From positions 1 to 54,849 of the forward strand of contig JAAELL010000481.1 in assembly GCA_024226735.1 (NCBI GenBank): DNA of 54,849 bases, given 5' to 3'. Position numbers and translations under genes: made by a program. Source of the stretch: a bacterium. GTDB taxonomy: Bacteria; Planctomycetota; UBA1135; GCA-002686595. Every line of letters starts with the position of its first letter. The first letter of the stretch is position 1. The notes beneath the pieces are model-generated. The model ran no database searches and was not told the origin of the DNA. It saw only the letters and a list, made by a program, of their open reading frames with translations. Shown piece after piece: positions 1 through 7,578 of the stretch.

Positions 1-1
1 C

Positions 2-193
2 TATCAGTTCGACGCCGGCGGCGTGAGCCAAGAGATCATCAACGGTGGCCCGAACACCTACCAGACCGACGGCTCGGTGGCGGGTATCCCGGCGATCATG
101 TCCGGCGACACCAACTACTTCCAGGGCTGGTACCGCGACATCGCGGGGTTCGATAGCAACTTCACCAACTCGCTCGGCGTGACGTTCTTCTAG
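2..193 (+). CDS. C-terminal end of a secreted planctomycete-type protein (partial)
   Basis: Only the last 63 codons are in the window; the gene enters from the left and stops at TAG 191-193. The visible tail reads SGDTNYFQGWYRD followed by FNLTN-like NFTNSLGVTFF. This WYRD/FTN...TF ending is the pattern seen at the C-terminus of many secreted Planctomycetota proteins, and a related WFRD ending closes the secreted protein at 32250-33356. The domain probably folds outside the cytoplasm, but its function is not known. A strong intrinsic terminator follows at 217-246. The N-terminal domains are not visible, so the overall role cannot be given. Confidence 0.75.
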   Translation, partial: YQFDAGGVSQEIINGGPNTYQTDGSVAGIPAIMSGDTNYFQGWYRDIAGFDSNFTNSLGVTFF

Positions 194-216
194 GAACGAG
201 CCAAAGCGATCGAACA

Positions 217-246
217 GGGCGGCGTCCTCCGGGGCGCCGCCCTTTT
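217..246 (+). terminator. Rho-independent terminator of the first gene
   Basis: GGGCGGCG pairs with CGCCGCCC around a 10-nt loop and is followed directly by TTTT at 243-246. It lies 24 nt after the stop of the secreted-protein gene and has the classic intrinsic terminator layout on the plus strand. Confidence 0.85.
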
Positions 247-631
247 GCGTAGGGAGCTACGCGCCACTCTTGAACCCGTAGAAGTCCCGCGTTCTCGAGC
301 TCCGGAGTCGCCCCCGGCCGCAGGAGCAGCGCCCGAACCGCCCACAGGTCGCCGAAGATGCGGTACGTCAACGCGGTCTCGTCGAGGTATTCGACCCCGC
401 GCTGCCGCCGGTCCCCGCGCGACGCCCGATCACGCGCTCGACCATGCGAGCGTGGCGCTGGCGGAACATGACGAACGCTTGCTCGACCTCGATGAGGGCC
501 GCGAGGATCTCGCGCGGCCACGCGAGCAGCGGCAGGTCACGGTAGCTCTCGATGAACAGCTTCGCCGCGCGCGAGCGCGCCAGGCGCACGCCGCCCTCGG
601 CCTCGCTCGGCAAGAGGAAGGCGCGCACGGG
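245..631 (-). pseudogene. kynA: Tryptophan 2,3-dioxygenase C-terminal fragment (frameshifted, 5' deleted)
   Basis: On the minus strand the sequence encodes the C-terminal third of a tryptophan 2,3-dioxygenase-type protein, the haem enzyme that opens the tryptophan ring in the kynurenine pathway. Visible landmarks are FRQRHARMVERVIG, then GTGGSAG, then, in a different frame, VEYLDETALTYRIFGDLW. The GTGGSxGVxYL signature of the family is split by loss of one G in the homopolymer at 395-398. The N-terminal two thirds are missing: homology stops near 620-632, where the sequence becomes bioA on the opposite strand. With no promoter, no start codon and a frameshift this is a remnant. The right and left ends given are approximate. 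Confidence 0.75.
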
Positions 632-1140
632 GACCTGTTGTGCCTCTCCAAGGGTCTGACGGGAGGCATGTTCCCCCTCGCCGCGACGCTCACGACCGAC
701 GAGATCTTCGACGCGTTCCTGTCGGATCGCCGCGACCGGGGATTCTTCCACGCGCACACGTTCACCGGACATCCGGCCGGGTGCGCGGTCGCGAGCGCGT
801 CGCTCGACCTCGTGCTGGATCGGGATGTACCCGCGCGCTTCACCGCGATCGGCGAGCGATTGTTTTCGGGCCTCGAGCCCTTGCACGACCATGCGCGCGT
901 GCGCGACCTGCGGCGCATCGGCGGTATCGTCGCCTTCGACCTCGTGCCACGCGCCGGAGAACAGGCGGGGTACTACTCCGAGCTCGCGCCGCGCCTGCGC
1001 GAGCGATCGAGCGCGGCGTGCTCTTGCGACCGCTCGGCAACGTGCTGTACGCCGTGCCGCCCGCGTGCACGACCGACGAGCAGTGCGACACGATCGCACG
1101 CGTCCTGGTCGAGCTCGCAGACCTCGCTCAGGTTGCCTAG
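632..1140 (+). pseudogene. bioA: bioA (DAPA aminotransferase) C-terminal fragment (5' deleted, frameshifted)
   Basis: The plus strand encodes the C-terminal part of adenosylmethionine-8-amino-7-oxononanoate aminotransferase, the PLP enzyme of biotin synthesis. The fragment starts with DLLCLSKGLTGG, which holds the PLP-binding lysine, continues through FFHAHTFTGHPAGCAVASAS, then changes frame near 998-1003 and ends with GVLLRPLGNVLYAVPPA and a natural stop at 1140. The N-terminal half is absent and the sequence abuts the tryptophan dioxygenase fragment. One deletion removing the facing 5' halves of two divergent genes explains the arrangement. An active enzyme is not expected. Confidence 0.8.
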
Positions 1141-1175
1141 AAGATCGGTTGCCTAGAAGGCTAGAAGCCACACCA

Positions 1176-1754
1176 CTAGCGACCAGCGAGGACCGAGTCG
1201 CGGTCGTTCTTGCGCATGAAGTCGCGGACGTAGTCCTCGGCCTCACCGGGACGCATGCCCGACCGGCGCGCCTCGATCAGAGCGTCCTCCACCTTCATGC
1301 CCTGGTTCACGACGCGGTGCAGGGCGAACAGCATCGCGCTACGCGACCCGTCGCGGCAGAACATCAGCGTGCGCGGACGGGGGCTCTCGCCCATCAGCTC
1401 GAGCGCCCGGACAACGGCCTCGTCCGAGATCGGGTTGCCTTCGACGAGCCCGAGCTCGTGCCATTCGAGACCGAGCCTCGAGCACGTCGCTCGCAGGGGA
1501 AGCTCCGAGGTGCTCACCGGACACACCGCGATGACCCGTTCGACTCCCCGCCTGCGCGCGAGGTCGAGGTCGTCGACCGACGGCATCCCGCCGAACCAGA
1601 GCCCGTCGCAGACGGCCACGTTGTGCATCGTGCCGAGCTCGGACGATTCCAGCGCGGGCTGGGCCTCGCGCTCGTGGGACGCGGTCGTCCTGCAGGCCGG
1701 CAGAACCAGAGGGGCGGCCAGAAGGCCGAATTGGAGAAGCCGGGTCACGAGCAT
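1176..1754 (-). CDS. Lipoprotein with a beta-lactamase-hydrolase-like (DUF442) phosphatase fold
   Basis: A 192-residue protein with a lipoprotein signal (hydrophobic 4-19, lipobox ending at Cys21) followed by a single domain of the DUF442/BLH type. This fold is related to dual-specificity phosphatases. The P-loop-like motif CRDGSRS starts at Cys133, matching the CRSGTRS form usual for this family rather than the canonical CX5R. The region GLWFGGMPSVDDL matches the conserved start of the family, which often reads GQP. It probably acts outside the cytoplasm as a phosphatase or redox-linked enzyme; the substrate is unknown. It is a single gene pointing away from the class IV aminotransferase. 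Confidence 0.75.
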   Translation of the reverse strand: MLVTRLLQFGLLAAPLVLPACRTTASHEREAQPALESSELGTMHNVAVCDGLWFGGMPSVDDLDLARRRGVERVIAVCPVSTSELPLRATCSRLGLEWHELGLVEGNPISDEAVVRALELMGESPRPRTLMFCRDGSRSAMLFALHRVVNQGMKVEDALIEARRSGMRPGEAEDYVRDFMRKNDRDSVLAGR

Positions 1755-1839
1755 GGGGTTCCCATCGGGAAAAGCGGGCGGCCATCATAAGGTAAGTCCC
1801 GCGACCGTCCACTCGAGCCTCTGTGCACCAGCGATTCAG

Positions 1840-2736
1840 ATGACCGATTCTCCGTCCCCCGATGCGACCACCCTGCGGCCCCAGATCTTCGCCGTGACCC
1901 GAAACGGGCCGCAGCGACTCGCGCTGCCCTCGGGCGCGACGGACGTCGGCGACGTGCTCGACGGCCTCCCGCAGGGAATCTACGAAGGGATGCGCACGTT
2001 CGATCACGACCGTTTTTTTGGCCTGAATGAGCACGTCGATCGCGCCGAGCGCTCGATGGCGGCCGCGGGACTGACCGGAGAGCTCGACCGGCCGACTCTT
2101 TTGCGCAACATCGACGCAGTGGCGCGGGGCTGGCCCGGCCCGGACTGCAAGCTGCGCTTCGACGTCCTCGCGGGTCCCGCGAGCGAGCTGGGCACGGACG
2201 CCGAAGTCTTGATCTCGGTCTTCCCGTTCCAGCCACCGTCGCCCGCGGCCTACACGAACGGCGTGCGGGTGCAGCTCGTCACGAGCCTGCGCCGCGACGA
2301 GCCGCACGTGAAGCACGCTTCGTTCATCCGCGAGCGCAAGCAGATCGCCTGGGGCGGGCCCGACAACTTCGAGCCGATCCTGGTCGATCCCGAGGGGTGC
2401 CTGCTCGAAGGGGTGATGAGCAACTTCTTCGCCGTCCAGAACGGCGCTGTGCGCACGGCGGCGGGCGGGGTCTTGCAGGGAGTCACGCGCGCCTGCGTCA
2501 TCAGGCTCGCGCGCGACGCCGGGATCGAGGTCATCCAGGAAGCGGTGCATTCGGATGAGCTCGACGCCCTCGACGAGGCCTTCTTCACGACGTCGGTGCG
2601 CAGCATCGTGCCGATCGTGAGCATCGCGAACACCGAGCTCGGCGACGGCCGGCCGGGCGAGGTGACGCGCGGTTTGATGCAGGCGTACGGCTCCCTCAGT
2701 CGACGCGCCGCGCGCCCGGCGTGTCCGCCGTCCTGA
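1840..2736 (+). CDS. Class IV PLP-dependent aminotransferase (BCAT / D-amino acid transaminase / ADC lyase family)
   Basis: A protein of 298 residues from ATG 1840, where similarity begins. Family landmarks are the substrate-loop region GIYEGMRTF (47-55), the likely Schiff-base lysine in VKHASF (Lys158), and the conserved glutamate in [10 protein letters not shown] (Glu190), followed by a glycine-rich PLP-phosphate region [11 protein letters not shown]. The family contains branched-chain aminotransferase, D-alanine transaminase and aminodeoxychorismate lyase; the sequence alone does not decide between them. It stands alone on the plus strand and its last 41 bp overlap the convergent DUF423 gene. 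Confidence 0.8.
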   Translation: MTDSPSPDATTLRPQIFAVTRNGPQRLALPSGATDVGDVLDGLPQGIYEGMRTFDHDRFFGLNEHVDRAERSMAAAGLTGELDRPTLLRNIDAVARGWPGPDCKLRFDVLAGPASELGTDAEVLISVFPFQPPSPAAYTNGVRVQLVTSLRRDEPHVKHASFIRERKQIAWGGPDNFEPILVDPEGCLLEGVMSNFFAVQNGAVRTAAGGVLQGVTRACVIRLARDAGIEVIQEAVHSDELDALDEAFFTTSVRSIVPIVSIANTELGDGRPGEVTRGLMQAYGSLSRRAARPACPPS

Positions 2737-2935
2737 CGCCCGCACGGACCAGCACGACCCAGCCCGCGATCATCAGAACTCCGCCGATCGGCGTCACCAT
2801 GCCGAGCCGCGTCGTGGCTCCCAGCCCCATCGCGTAGAGCGAGCCGCTGAAGAGGAGGCTGCCGAGGAAGAACGCCCAGCCCGCTCCGGCGCCGCGTCCG
2901 CGCAGCTCGACGACGATCCAGCCAGGGCCCATCAT
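2696..2935 (-). CDS. Truncated DUF423-family membrane protein (C-terminal half only)
   Basis: The reading frame gives 79 residues with [20 protein letters not shown] and [15 protein letters not shown], the conserved C-terminal half of DUF423 membrane proteins, which are normally about 120 residues. The usual N-terminal half with its GAFGAHGL-type motif is missing. The start ATGATG overlaps the stop of the upstream AhpD-like selenoprotein gene (the two share 2932-2935), so it is translationally coupled to it. Two transmembrane helices remain. It may be a decaying gene kept open by coupling, or a shortened variant; which is not clear. Confidence 0.55.
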   Translation of the reverse strand: MMGPGWIVVELRGRGAGAGWAFFLGSLLFSGSLYAMGLGATTRLGMVTPIGGVLMIAGWVVLVRAGVRTADTPGARRVD

Positions 2936-3480
2936 CCTTCTCCTTCGTGCTCGACTTCTACGCCGAGACCGTCCGCGATCCGATTCACGTACGCGTAGTA
3001 GGCCGTGACCTCGCAGATCGCAAGGATGTCGGCATCCTCGAATCCGGAGGCGCGCAGCGAGTCGACGTCGGCACGCCGCACCTCCTTGGGCGAGCGCGTC
3101 AGCTTCACTGCGTACTCCAGCATCGCGAGCTCGCGCGCTTCGAGGCCGGCGGACCGGAAGTCGGCTTCGATCCCCGCGACCAGGTCGTCGTCGCGGACGA
3201 GGCGGCGCAGACCGCGCCGGTGGTGGGTGCATCAGTAGTGGCAGCCGTTCCACGCGCTGACGACGAGGGCGATCATCTCGCGTTGGCGCAGGCGCAGACC
3301 CGGCGTCGGGCGCATCGCGGATCGGTACAGCGCGAGGTGCGCCGCCAGGCCGGCCGGATCCAGCGCATGCACGCGCAGGATCTCGTCGAGCTCGCCGCTG
3401 TGTGGATCACGACCGGCGTCGAACAGCTCAGCCAGCTCGCCGTGCGCATCGTCGTCTCGAACCATTTCGATCCAGGCCAT
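2932..3480 (-). CDS. AhpD-like peroxidase-related selenoprotein (Sec83 encoded by TGA 3232-3234)
   Basis: Read from ATG 3480 to TGA 2932 with the in-frame TGA at 3232-3234 as selenocysteine, the product has 182 residues and matches carboxymuconolactone decarboxylase/AhpD-type peroxidase-related enzymes over its whole length. Before the TGA lies [19 protein letters not shown] and after it [13 protein letters not shown] and [12 protein letters not shown], all family landmarks. The AhpD catalytic motif E-X11-C-X2-C-X3-H is complete as Glu68, Cys80, Sec83, His87 (CHY-U-CTHH), so Sec replaces the second, resolving cysteine. A SECIS-type hairpin follows the TGA. Homologues have Cys here, and Sec forms of AhpD-like proteins are known from marine bacteria. 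Expected role: thiol or selenol-dependent peroxide reduction in the cytoplasm. The alternative, a nonsense mutation, would not explain the hairpin. Confidence 0.9.
3203..3234 (-). promoter_or_regulatory. Bacterial SECIS element with UGA-Sec codon of the AhpD-like gene
   Basis: Directly after the UGA codon come 12 nt, then a perfect 6-bp stem CGGCGC/GCGCCG closing the loop GGUCU (loop at 3209-3213). The loop sequence and its position, 18 nt after UGA, are the same as in the Escherichia coli fdhF SECIS as I recall it. SelB recognises such a hairpin to deliver Sec-tRNA at the UGA. Confidence 0.88.
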
Positions 3481-3497
3481 CCGGCCGAGTGTAGCGA

Positions 3498-3520
3498 CCA
3501 CGGCGTCAGCCGTGGCGCCA
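3498..3520. repeat. 23-nt palindromic repeat, copy 1
   Basis: CCACGGC and GCCGTGG form a hairpin around GTCA, followed by CGCCA. An identical 23-nt copy lies in the opposite orientation at 51842-51864. This copy sits between the divergent AhpD-like and esterase-like genes, just upstream of the start at 3480. Confidence 0.7.
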
Positions 3521-3637
3521 CGACACATCTCGAAATCTGCGACCCACTTCGAGAATCGCCAGCACGCCCGGAATCCTGGGGTAGCCTTCCTTGATCGGCA
3601 CCGCGGGACCGCGCCCCCGCCGCCGGCACACCGCTGC

Positions 3638-4999
3638 ATGAAACGAATCACCGCCTTCCGCACACTCACCCTCACGCTTTTCGCTCTCACCACGGCAGCG
3701 CGAGCACAGACGCTCTACGGCACCAGGGGCGAGGTGATCGGCAGCGAGCATCAGGGTGCCCAGGCCCTCGGCGGCAGCTACACCAACCCCTGGAACCGCG
3801 GCGTGGGCGTCAGCTTCCTGCCCGACCGCGTCTTCGAGCTCACCCTGCCCCAAACGGGGACCGGCTGGGAGGAGACGTTCCTCCTCGGCTACCCGCGCGT
3901 GCGCCTGAACCCCGCGCCGGTCCTGGTCCTGTTTCACGGCTACGGCGGGACTCCGCGCGAGCTGCTCGCCGAGACGAGCTACTTCCAGGAGGCCATGGAC
4001 CGCGGCTGGATCGTCGTCGCGCCGCTCGGTGCGCACCAATACAACTACGGCATCGAGTACGCGCAACGGAACATCGAGCAGGTCTTCGACTGGATCGGCG
4101 CGCACCTCACGATCGACGTCGACCGCGTCTACGGCGTGGGCTTCTCGATGGGCGGCGGGACGCTCGCGAGCTACGCGGCGCGCCACCTCGACCCGCTGCA
4201 CGCACGTTTCGCCGCCGTCGTCGACCACACGGGCACGGTCTCGCTGCGCGACACCTACCCGCACGCGCCGAGCCTGTTCGACAGCCCGCTCATGTTCGGG
4301 GGCGGCCCGATGCTGTTTCCCTTCGAGTACGCGCGCGCATCGGTCATCGACCTCGACGCGGCTGGTGACGTGTCGACGGACGACGACATGGCACGCAACC
4401 TGACGCACCTGCCGGTCAAGATCTTCGCGGCGGGCGGCGATCCGAACGCGTACATCGTGAACCAGGGCGCGGAGCTCCACGCGCAATTCGTCGCGCGCGG
4501 CGGCGCGATCGACTACACGCTGACGCGCGACACGGTCCACCGCTGGTCGACGCTGGACGAGACCGCGGTGCTCGATTTCCTCGAGCCCCTGCGGTTCACG
4601 GCACCGACGGAGAACACGCTCGTCGAGACGCTCGCCGACCGCGACGGCCACTGGCACGCGTTCGAGATCACCCAGGCCGCGGCGGGCGCGTTCACCCCCG
4701 TACGCTGGAGCGCGCGTCCGGACCAGAACCGCATCTACATCGACCACGTCCGTAACCTCGCGCGCGTCGCATTCGCGCCGCAGGACGTCGACCTCGATGC
4801 GGACGCACGGCTCGAGATCGTGTTCTCGAGCCTCGAGGTCGGTACGGTCCAGATCGTTCTGGAGGGCTACCCGACGCCGCCCACGAGCGTGAGCCGCGGC
4901 AACGGAACCGGCACGTGGAGCTGGGATCCTGTCGCTCAGACCGTCACGCTGTTCGAGGGCGACTCGGCGACCTACCCGATGTGGACGATTGAGCCCTGA
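3638..4999 (+). CDS. Secreted alpha/beta hydrolase (esterase / depolymerase-like)
   Basis: A 453-residue protein from ATG 3638, chosen because a signal peptide follows (hydrophobic 6-20, cleavage expected after ARA at 21-23). The hydrolase core shows the oxyanion HGYGG (100-104) and the nucleophile elbow GFSMGGG with Ser170. Asp268 (AGGDPN) and His301 (DTVHRW) are good candidates for the rest of the triad. This arrangement fits secreted esterases of the PHB-depolymerase/feruloyl esterase type. The C-terminal 140 residues form a separate, probably beta-rich region of unknown role. Substrate not determinable. The stop lies in an 11-bp tandem repeat. Confidence 0.82.
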   Translation: MKRITAFRTLTLTLFALTTAARAQTLYGTRGEVIGSEHQGAQALGGSYTNPWNRGVGVSFLPDRVFELTLPQTGTGWEETFLLGYPRVRLNPAPVLVLFHGYGGTPRELLAETSYFQEAMDRGWIVVAPLGAHQYNYGIEYAQRNIEQVFDWIGAHLTIDVDRVYGVGFSMGGGTLASYAARHLDPLHARFAAVVDHTGTVSLRDTYPHAPSLFDSPLMFGGGPMLFPFEYARASVIDLDAAGDVSTDDDMARNLTHLPVKIFAAGGDPNAYIVNQGAELHAQFVARGGAIDYTLTRDTVHRWSTLDETAVLDFLEPLRFTAPTENTLVETLADRDGHWHAFEITQAAAGAFTPVRWSARPDQNRIYIDHVRNLARVAFAPQDVDLDADARLEIVFSSLEVGTVQIVLEGYPTPPTSVSRGNGTGTWSWDPVAQTVTLFEGDSATYPMWTIEP

Positions 5000-5030
5000 G
5001 TGAGCCCTGAGTGAGCCCTGAGTGAGCCCT
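4991..5030 (+). repeat. 11-bp tandem repeat across the hydrolase stop codon
   Basis: The unit GAGCCCTGAGT occurs three times (4991-5001, 5002-5012, 5013-5023) followed by a partial GAGCCCT to 5030. The first unit holds the hydrolase stop at 4997-4999. Because 11 is not a multiple of 3, the repeated TGA places stops in all three plus frames before the MOSC gene. Confidence 0.9.
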
Positions 5031-5034
5031 GCGC

Positions 5035-5580
5035 GTGGACCTCTCCTTTCGCTTCGACCGCTGGTTCGACCGGCTACCGGCCTCCCCGCGCGACGCGGGC
5101 ACGGTCGAGCGCGTCGTCGTCCGTCCCGGCCCGGGCGAGCGCGAGACACCTGACGCCATCCGCGTCAGCCCCGCCGCCGGCGTCGAGGGTGACTGGTGGC
5201 CCAACGACCCCGACGGTTCGGCGGAGACGCAGGTCAGCTTCATCAACGTACACGTGATCCACTCCCTTGCCGGCGAAGCGCGGCGAGCGCCGCTCTCGGG
5301 CGACAACGTGCACGTCGACCTCGACCTCTCGGAAGCCAATCTGCCGGTCGGGACGAGACTGCGCATCGGAAGCGCCGTGTTCGAGGTCTCGGACGCCGTC
5401 CATCGACCGTGCGCCAAGTTCGTCGAACGCTTCGGCCCCATCGCCGCCAAGCGGGTCGCGCGTGCAACACGCATCGGGCTCCGCGGACGCGGAGTCCTGT
5501 GCCGCGTCGCCCAGGCGGGCGAGGTTCGCGTGCATGACCGAATCGTCGTGGAGCGACCGGCGTCCCCGCCGGACGCCTGA
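5035..5580 (+). CDS. MOSC-domain protein
   Basis: The GTG start at 5035 follows the tandem repeat closely; the product has 181 residues. It is a stand-alone MOSC domain, the sulfur-carrier module also found at the C-terminus of molybdenum cofactor sulfurases. Landmarks are EGDWWPN, LSGDNVHVDLDLSEANLPVG, and HRPCAKF with the conserved cysteine, then RGVLCRV near the end. Such small cytoplasmic MOSC proteins are thought to transfer sulfur to cofactors or are linked to detoxification of N-hydroxylated bases; the substrate here is unknown. No Moco genes are adjacent. Confidence 0.85.
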   Translation: MDLSFRFDRWFDRLPASPRDAGTVERVVVRPGPGERETPDAIRVSPAAGVEGDWWPNDPDGSAETQVSFINVHVIHSLAGEARRAPLSGDNVHVDLDLSEANLPVGTRLRIGSAVFEVSDAVHRPCAKFVERFGPIAAKRVARATRIGLRGRGVLCRVAQAGEVRVHDRIVVERPASPPDA

Positions 5581-5596
5581 CGCTATCCTCGGGGAC

Positions 5597-6202
5597 ATGA
5601 TCTCCACCCGCACGCTGGCCGCCGTCTCCGCGGCCTTGTTCCTGACGGTCGGTTGCGAAGGCGTCGATTTCTCATCGAAGGACGACTCCCGGACGCGCGA
5701 GGCCGGCGCGAAGCGCGAGAAGGACAAGCCGCGCAGGACGGCCGGCGCACCGAGCTGGGAGCAGACGGGCGGCACGCAGCAGCCGGCCGACACGACCGTC
5801 TACCGCGACGAGTTCGGAGTCCGTTTCGCCGAGGAGCCAGTGCGGCTCGCGCCCGGAGCAACCCACGAGTTGACCGTCCTGCTCGACGGCCCCGAGGAGT
5901 ACGAGACCACGGCCTTCACCGTCTACTCGCTCGACCGCGGCGTCATCGACGTCCCAGCGGGCGCGGTGTCGTTCAACCCGGGCGAACGCAAGGCCCAATT
6001 GAGCCTGATCGCGGGCAACGTCTCAGCCGGCGAGGCCCGCATCGTCTTCGAGAAGATCGACTTCGCAAGACCGCAGAAGTTCGAGTACACGGTCTCGGTG
6101 GGCGACTCCGTACTGTCAGTCGATGCGGCGCGCCGAGGTGCGGGTTCCGCGTTCTTCCAAGACGAAGCCGACGGCTTTGTCCGCTTCGACGAAGAACGAT
6201 AG
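5597..6202 (+). CDS. Lipoprotein of unknown function
   Basis: A 201-residue protein from ATG 5597, starting 16 nt after the MOSC stop. A lipoprotein signal is clear (hydrophobic 6-18, TVGC lipobox). A charged, disordered linker rich in Lys, Arg and Asp follows, then a beta-rich domain from about residue 65 to 175 with regularly spaced strands such as ELTVLL and FEYTVSVGD. I do not recognise the family. The last 87 bp overlap the convergent hydrolase gene; the C-terminal tail after VSVGD may be a read-through extension. Probably anchored on a membrane facing the periplasm. Confidence 0.7.
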   Translation: MISTRTLAAVSAALFLTVGCEGVDFSSKDDSRTREAGAKREKDKPRRTAGAPSWEQTGGTQQPADTTVYRDEFGVRFAEEPVRLAPGATHELTVLLDGPEEYETTAFTVYSLDRGVIDVPAGAVSFNPGERKAQLSLIAGNVSAGEARIVFEKIDFARPQKFEYTVSVGDSVLSVDAARRGAGSAFFQDEADGFVRFDEER

Positions 6203-7474
6203 TCGCGTGTCCGTGTCCTCGCGGGCCACGAACAGGTCGCGTCCCTGGTAGGCGAGGGTCAGGCTCGGGCGATCGACGCCCGTGAAGGTGAGTTGGCCGT
6301 CCTCGCTGGCGACCCGTACGTGGTTGCACGCGATCTGATACGTACCGGTGTAGACCGCGAGCTCGTCCTCGGACAGCTCGAAGTCGAGCATCTCGCCAGT
6401 CCGCATCCCGAACGCGACGCGCACGAGGGTGCGCTCGAACGCCTCGAGCTCGGGGTCCGCCGCGCAGTCCGCGAAGGCGACCAACACTGCGTCCAGCTCG
6501 GGGTAGTAGGCGGCGTGCATGTGCTGCTCTTCGATCGAGCCGCCAAACGAGTACCCGCGCACGTCTGCGAGCTCGACTCGGTTCCAGCCGAAGCCGTACC
6601 CGACGAGCGTCCCATCGTTCAACCGCTGGTCGCCGAATAGAGTGCGTGTGCCCTCCTCGCCGATGACGAGTCCGTCCGCGAGGCCGCGCACGAAGGTCTC
6701 GACGTCGTTCGGTCGTGCGGCGAGGTCACCCGCTCCGAACCGTACCGCTCCCAGTCCGTCCTCCTCGCGCCAACCCGCGACGGCTTGCGTCACCGCCGCG
6801 ACGCCCAAGTGGTCCCCCAGTCCGTCCTCGAAACTGGCGCCGTCCAGCTCGAGCGGAGCGAACAGCGACTCGGCGATCGCCTCCGCCAGCAGCTTGTCGG
6901 TCACCTTCTCGATGATCCGCCCAAGCAGCAGCGCGTTCGAGGGACTGTAGGTGAGGCACGTCCCCGGCGTCGTATCGAGCGCCTCGCCGCGCAGCCGCTC
7001 GACTGGATCGGGGACCTCGTCGCCACCCGCCTCGACCGGCCGAGCGGGCAGCGCGTCGTACGCCGTCAGGCCAGAGGTGTGCATCGCGAGGTGACGCAGG
7101 GTGACCTCGTGGTCCTCCCATTCCATCCCTTCCAAGTACTTGCCGACAGGATCGTCGAGATCGAGCTCGCCCGCATTCGCGAGGCGCAGCGCGAGTGCCA
7201 CGGTGAGTTGTTCGATCCAGGAGGCAGCGGGCCACACGCTGTCCTCGGTCACCTTACGCGTCTCGACGAAGGCGTGCGTCGAGCCGACGCCGCGGGCGTA
7301 GAGCACGTCACCGCCCACCGTGAGGCGCACGGATATGCCGCGCGTCTGGTGCATCTCCTGCGTTCGCTCCAAAAGCTGGTCGAAGCGCTTGGCGAGCCGT
7401 TCGTCGTCCTGCGGCGGCGCGAGGAGGACCAACGGAAGGGCGGCGAGCGGAAGGGCGGAACGGACGATCGACAT
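6116..7474 (-). CDS. Beta-lactamase-fold serine hydrolase-like protein, probably without the catalytic lysine
   Basis: A 452-residue secreted protein (signal sequence 4-20) of the class C beta-lactamase/esterase family. The helix that should carry SxxK reads AASWIEQL: Ser85 is present but the lysine position is Glu88. The following LANAGELDLDDPV and LRHLAMHTSGL are typical. The second motif, usually YxN, appears as YSPSN (Tyr176). A C-terminal lipocalin-like extension is suggested by LAVYTGTYQI. Loss of the lysine general base suggests a non-hydrolytic role or an altered mechanism. The gene is convergent with the lipoprotein at 5597 and lies after the terminator of the vWA operon. Confidence 0.82.
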   Translation of the reverse strand: MSIVRSALPLAALPLVLLAPPQDDERLAKRFDQLLERTQEMHQTRGISVRLTVGGDVLYARGVGSTHAFVETRKVTEDSVWPAASWIEQLTVALALRLANAGELDLDDPVGKYLEGMEWEDHEVTLRHLAMHTSGLTAYDALPARPVEAGGDEVPDPVERLRGEALDTTPGTCLTYSPSNALLLGRIIEKVTDKLLAEAIAESLFAPLELDGASFEDGLGDHLGVAAVTQAVAGWREEDGLGAVRFGAGDLAARPNDVETFVRGLADGLVIGEEGTRTLFGDQRLNDGTLVGYGFGWNRVELADVRGYSFGGSIEEQHMHAAYYPELDAVLVAFADCAADPELEAFERTLVRVAFGMRTGEMLDFELSEDELAVYTGTYQIACNHVRVASEDGQLTFTGVDRPSLTLAYQGRDLFVAREDTDTRLSFFVEADKAVGFVLEERGTRTSARRID

Positions 7475-7492
7475 GACGGTTCCTCACAGAAG

Positions 7493-7521
7493 AAGGGGGC
7501 AGCCAAGTAGACTGCCCCCTT
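7493..7521 (-). terminator. Rho-independent terminator of the sigma/vWA operon
   Basis: AAGGGGGCAG and CTGCCCCCTT form a perfect 10-bp stem with a 9-nt loop. Read on the minus strand it is followed by TTCTTCT. It lies 58 nt after the vWA gene stop and just upstream of the next minus-strand gene. Confidence 0.85.
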
Positions 7522-7578
7522 CCAGCGTTGTGTCCCATACGCCCGAAGGACCGGGGCGCGGGTTTCGATCTACGCAGA

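Noticed and set aside
4997-5030. Series of TGA codons after the hydrolase considered as recoding
   Set aside because: They come from an 11-bp tandem repeat and fall in different frames; the protein is complete before them.
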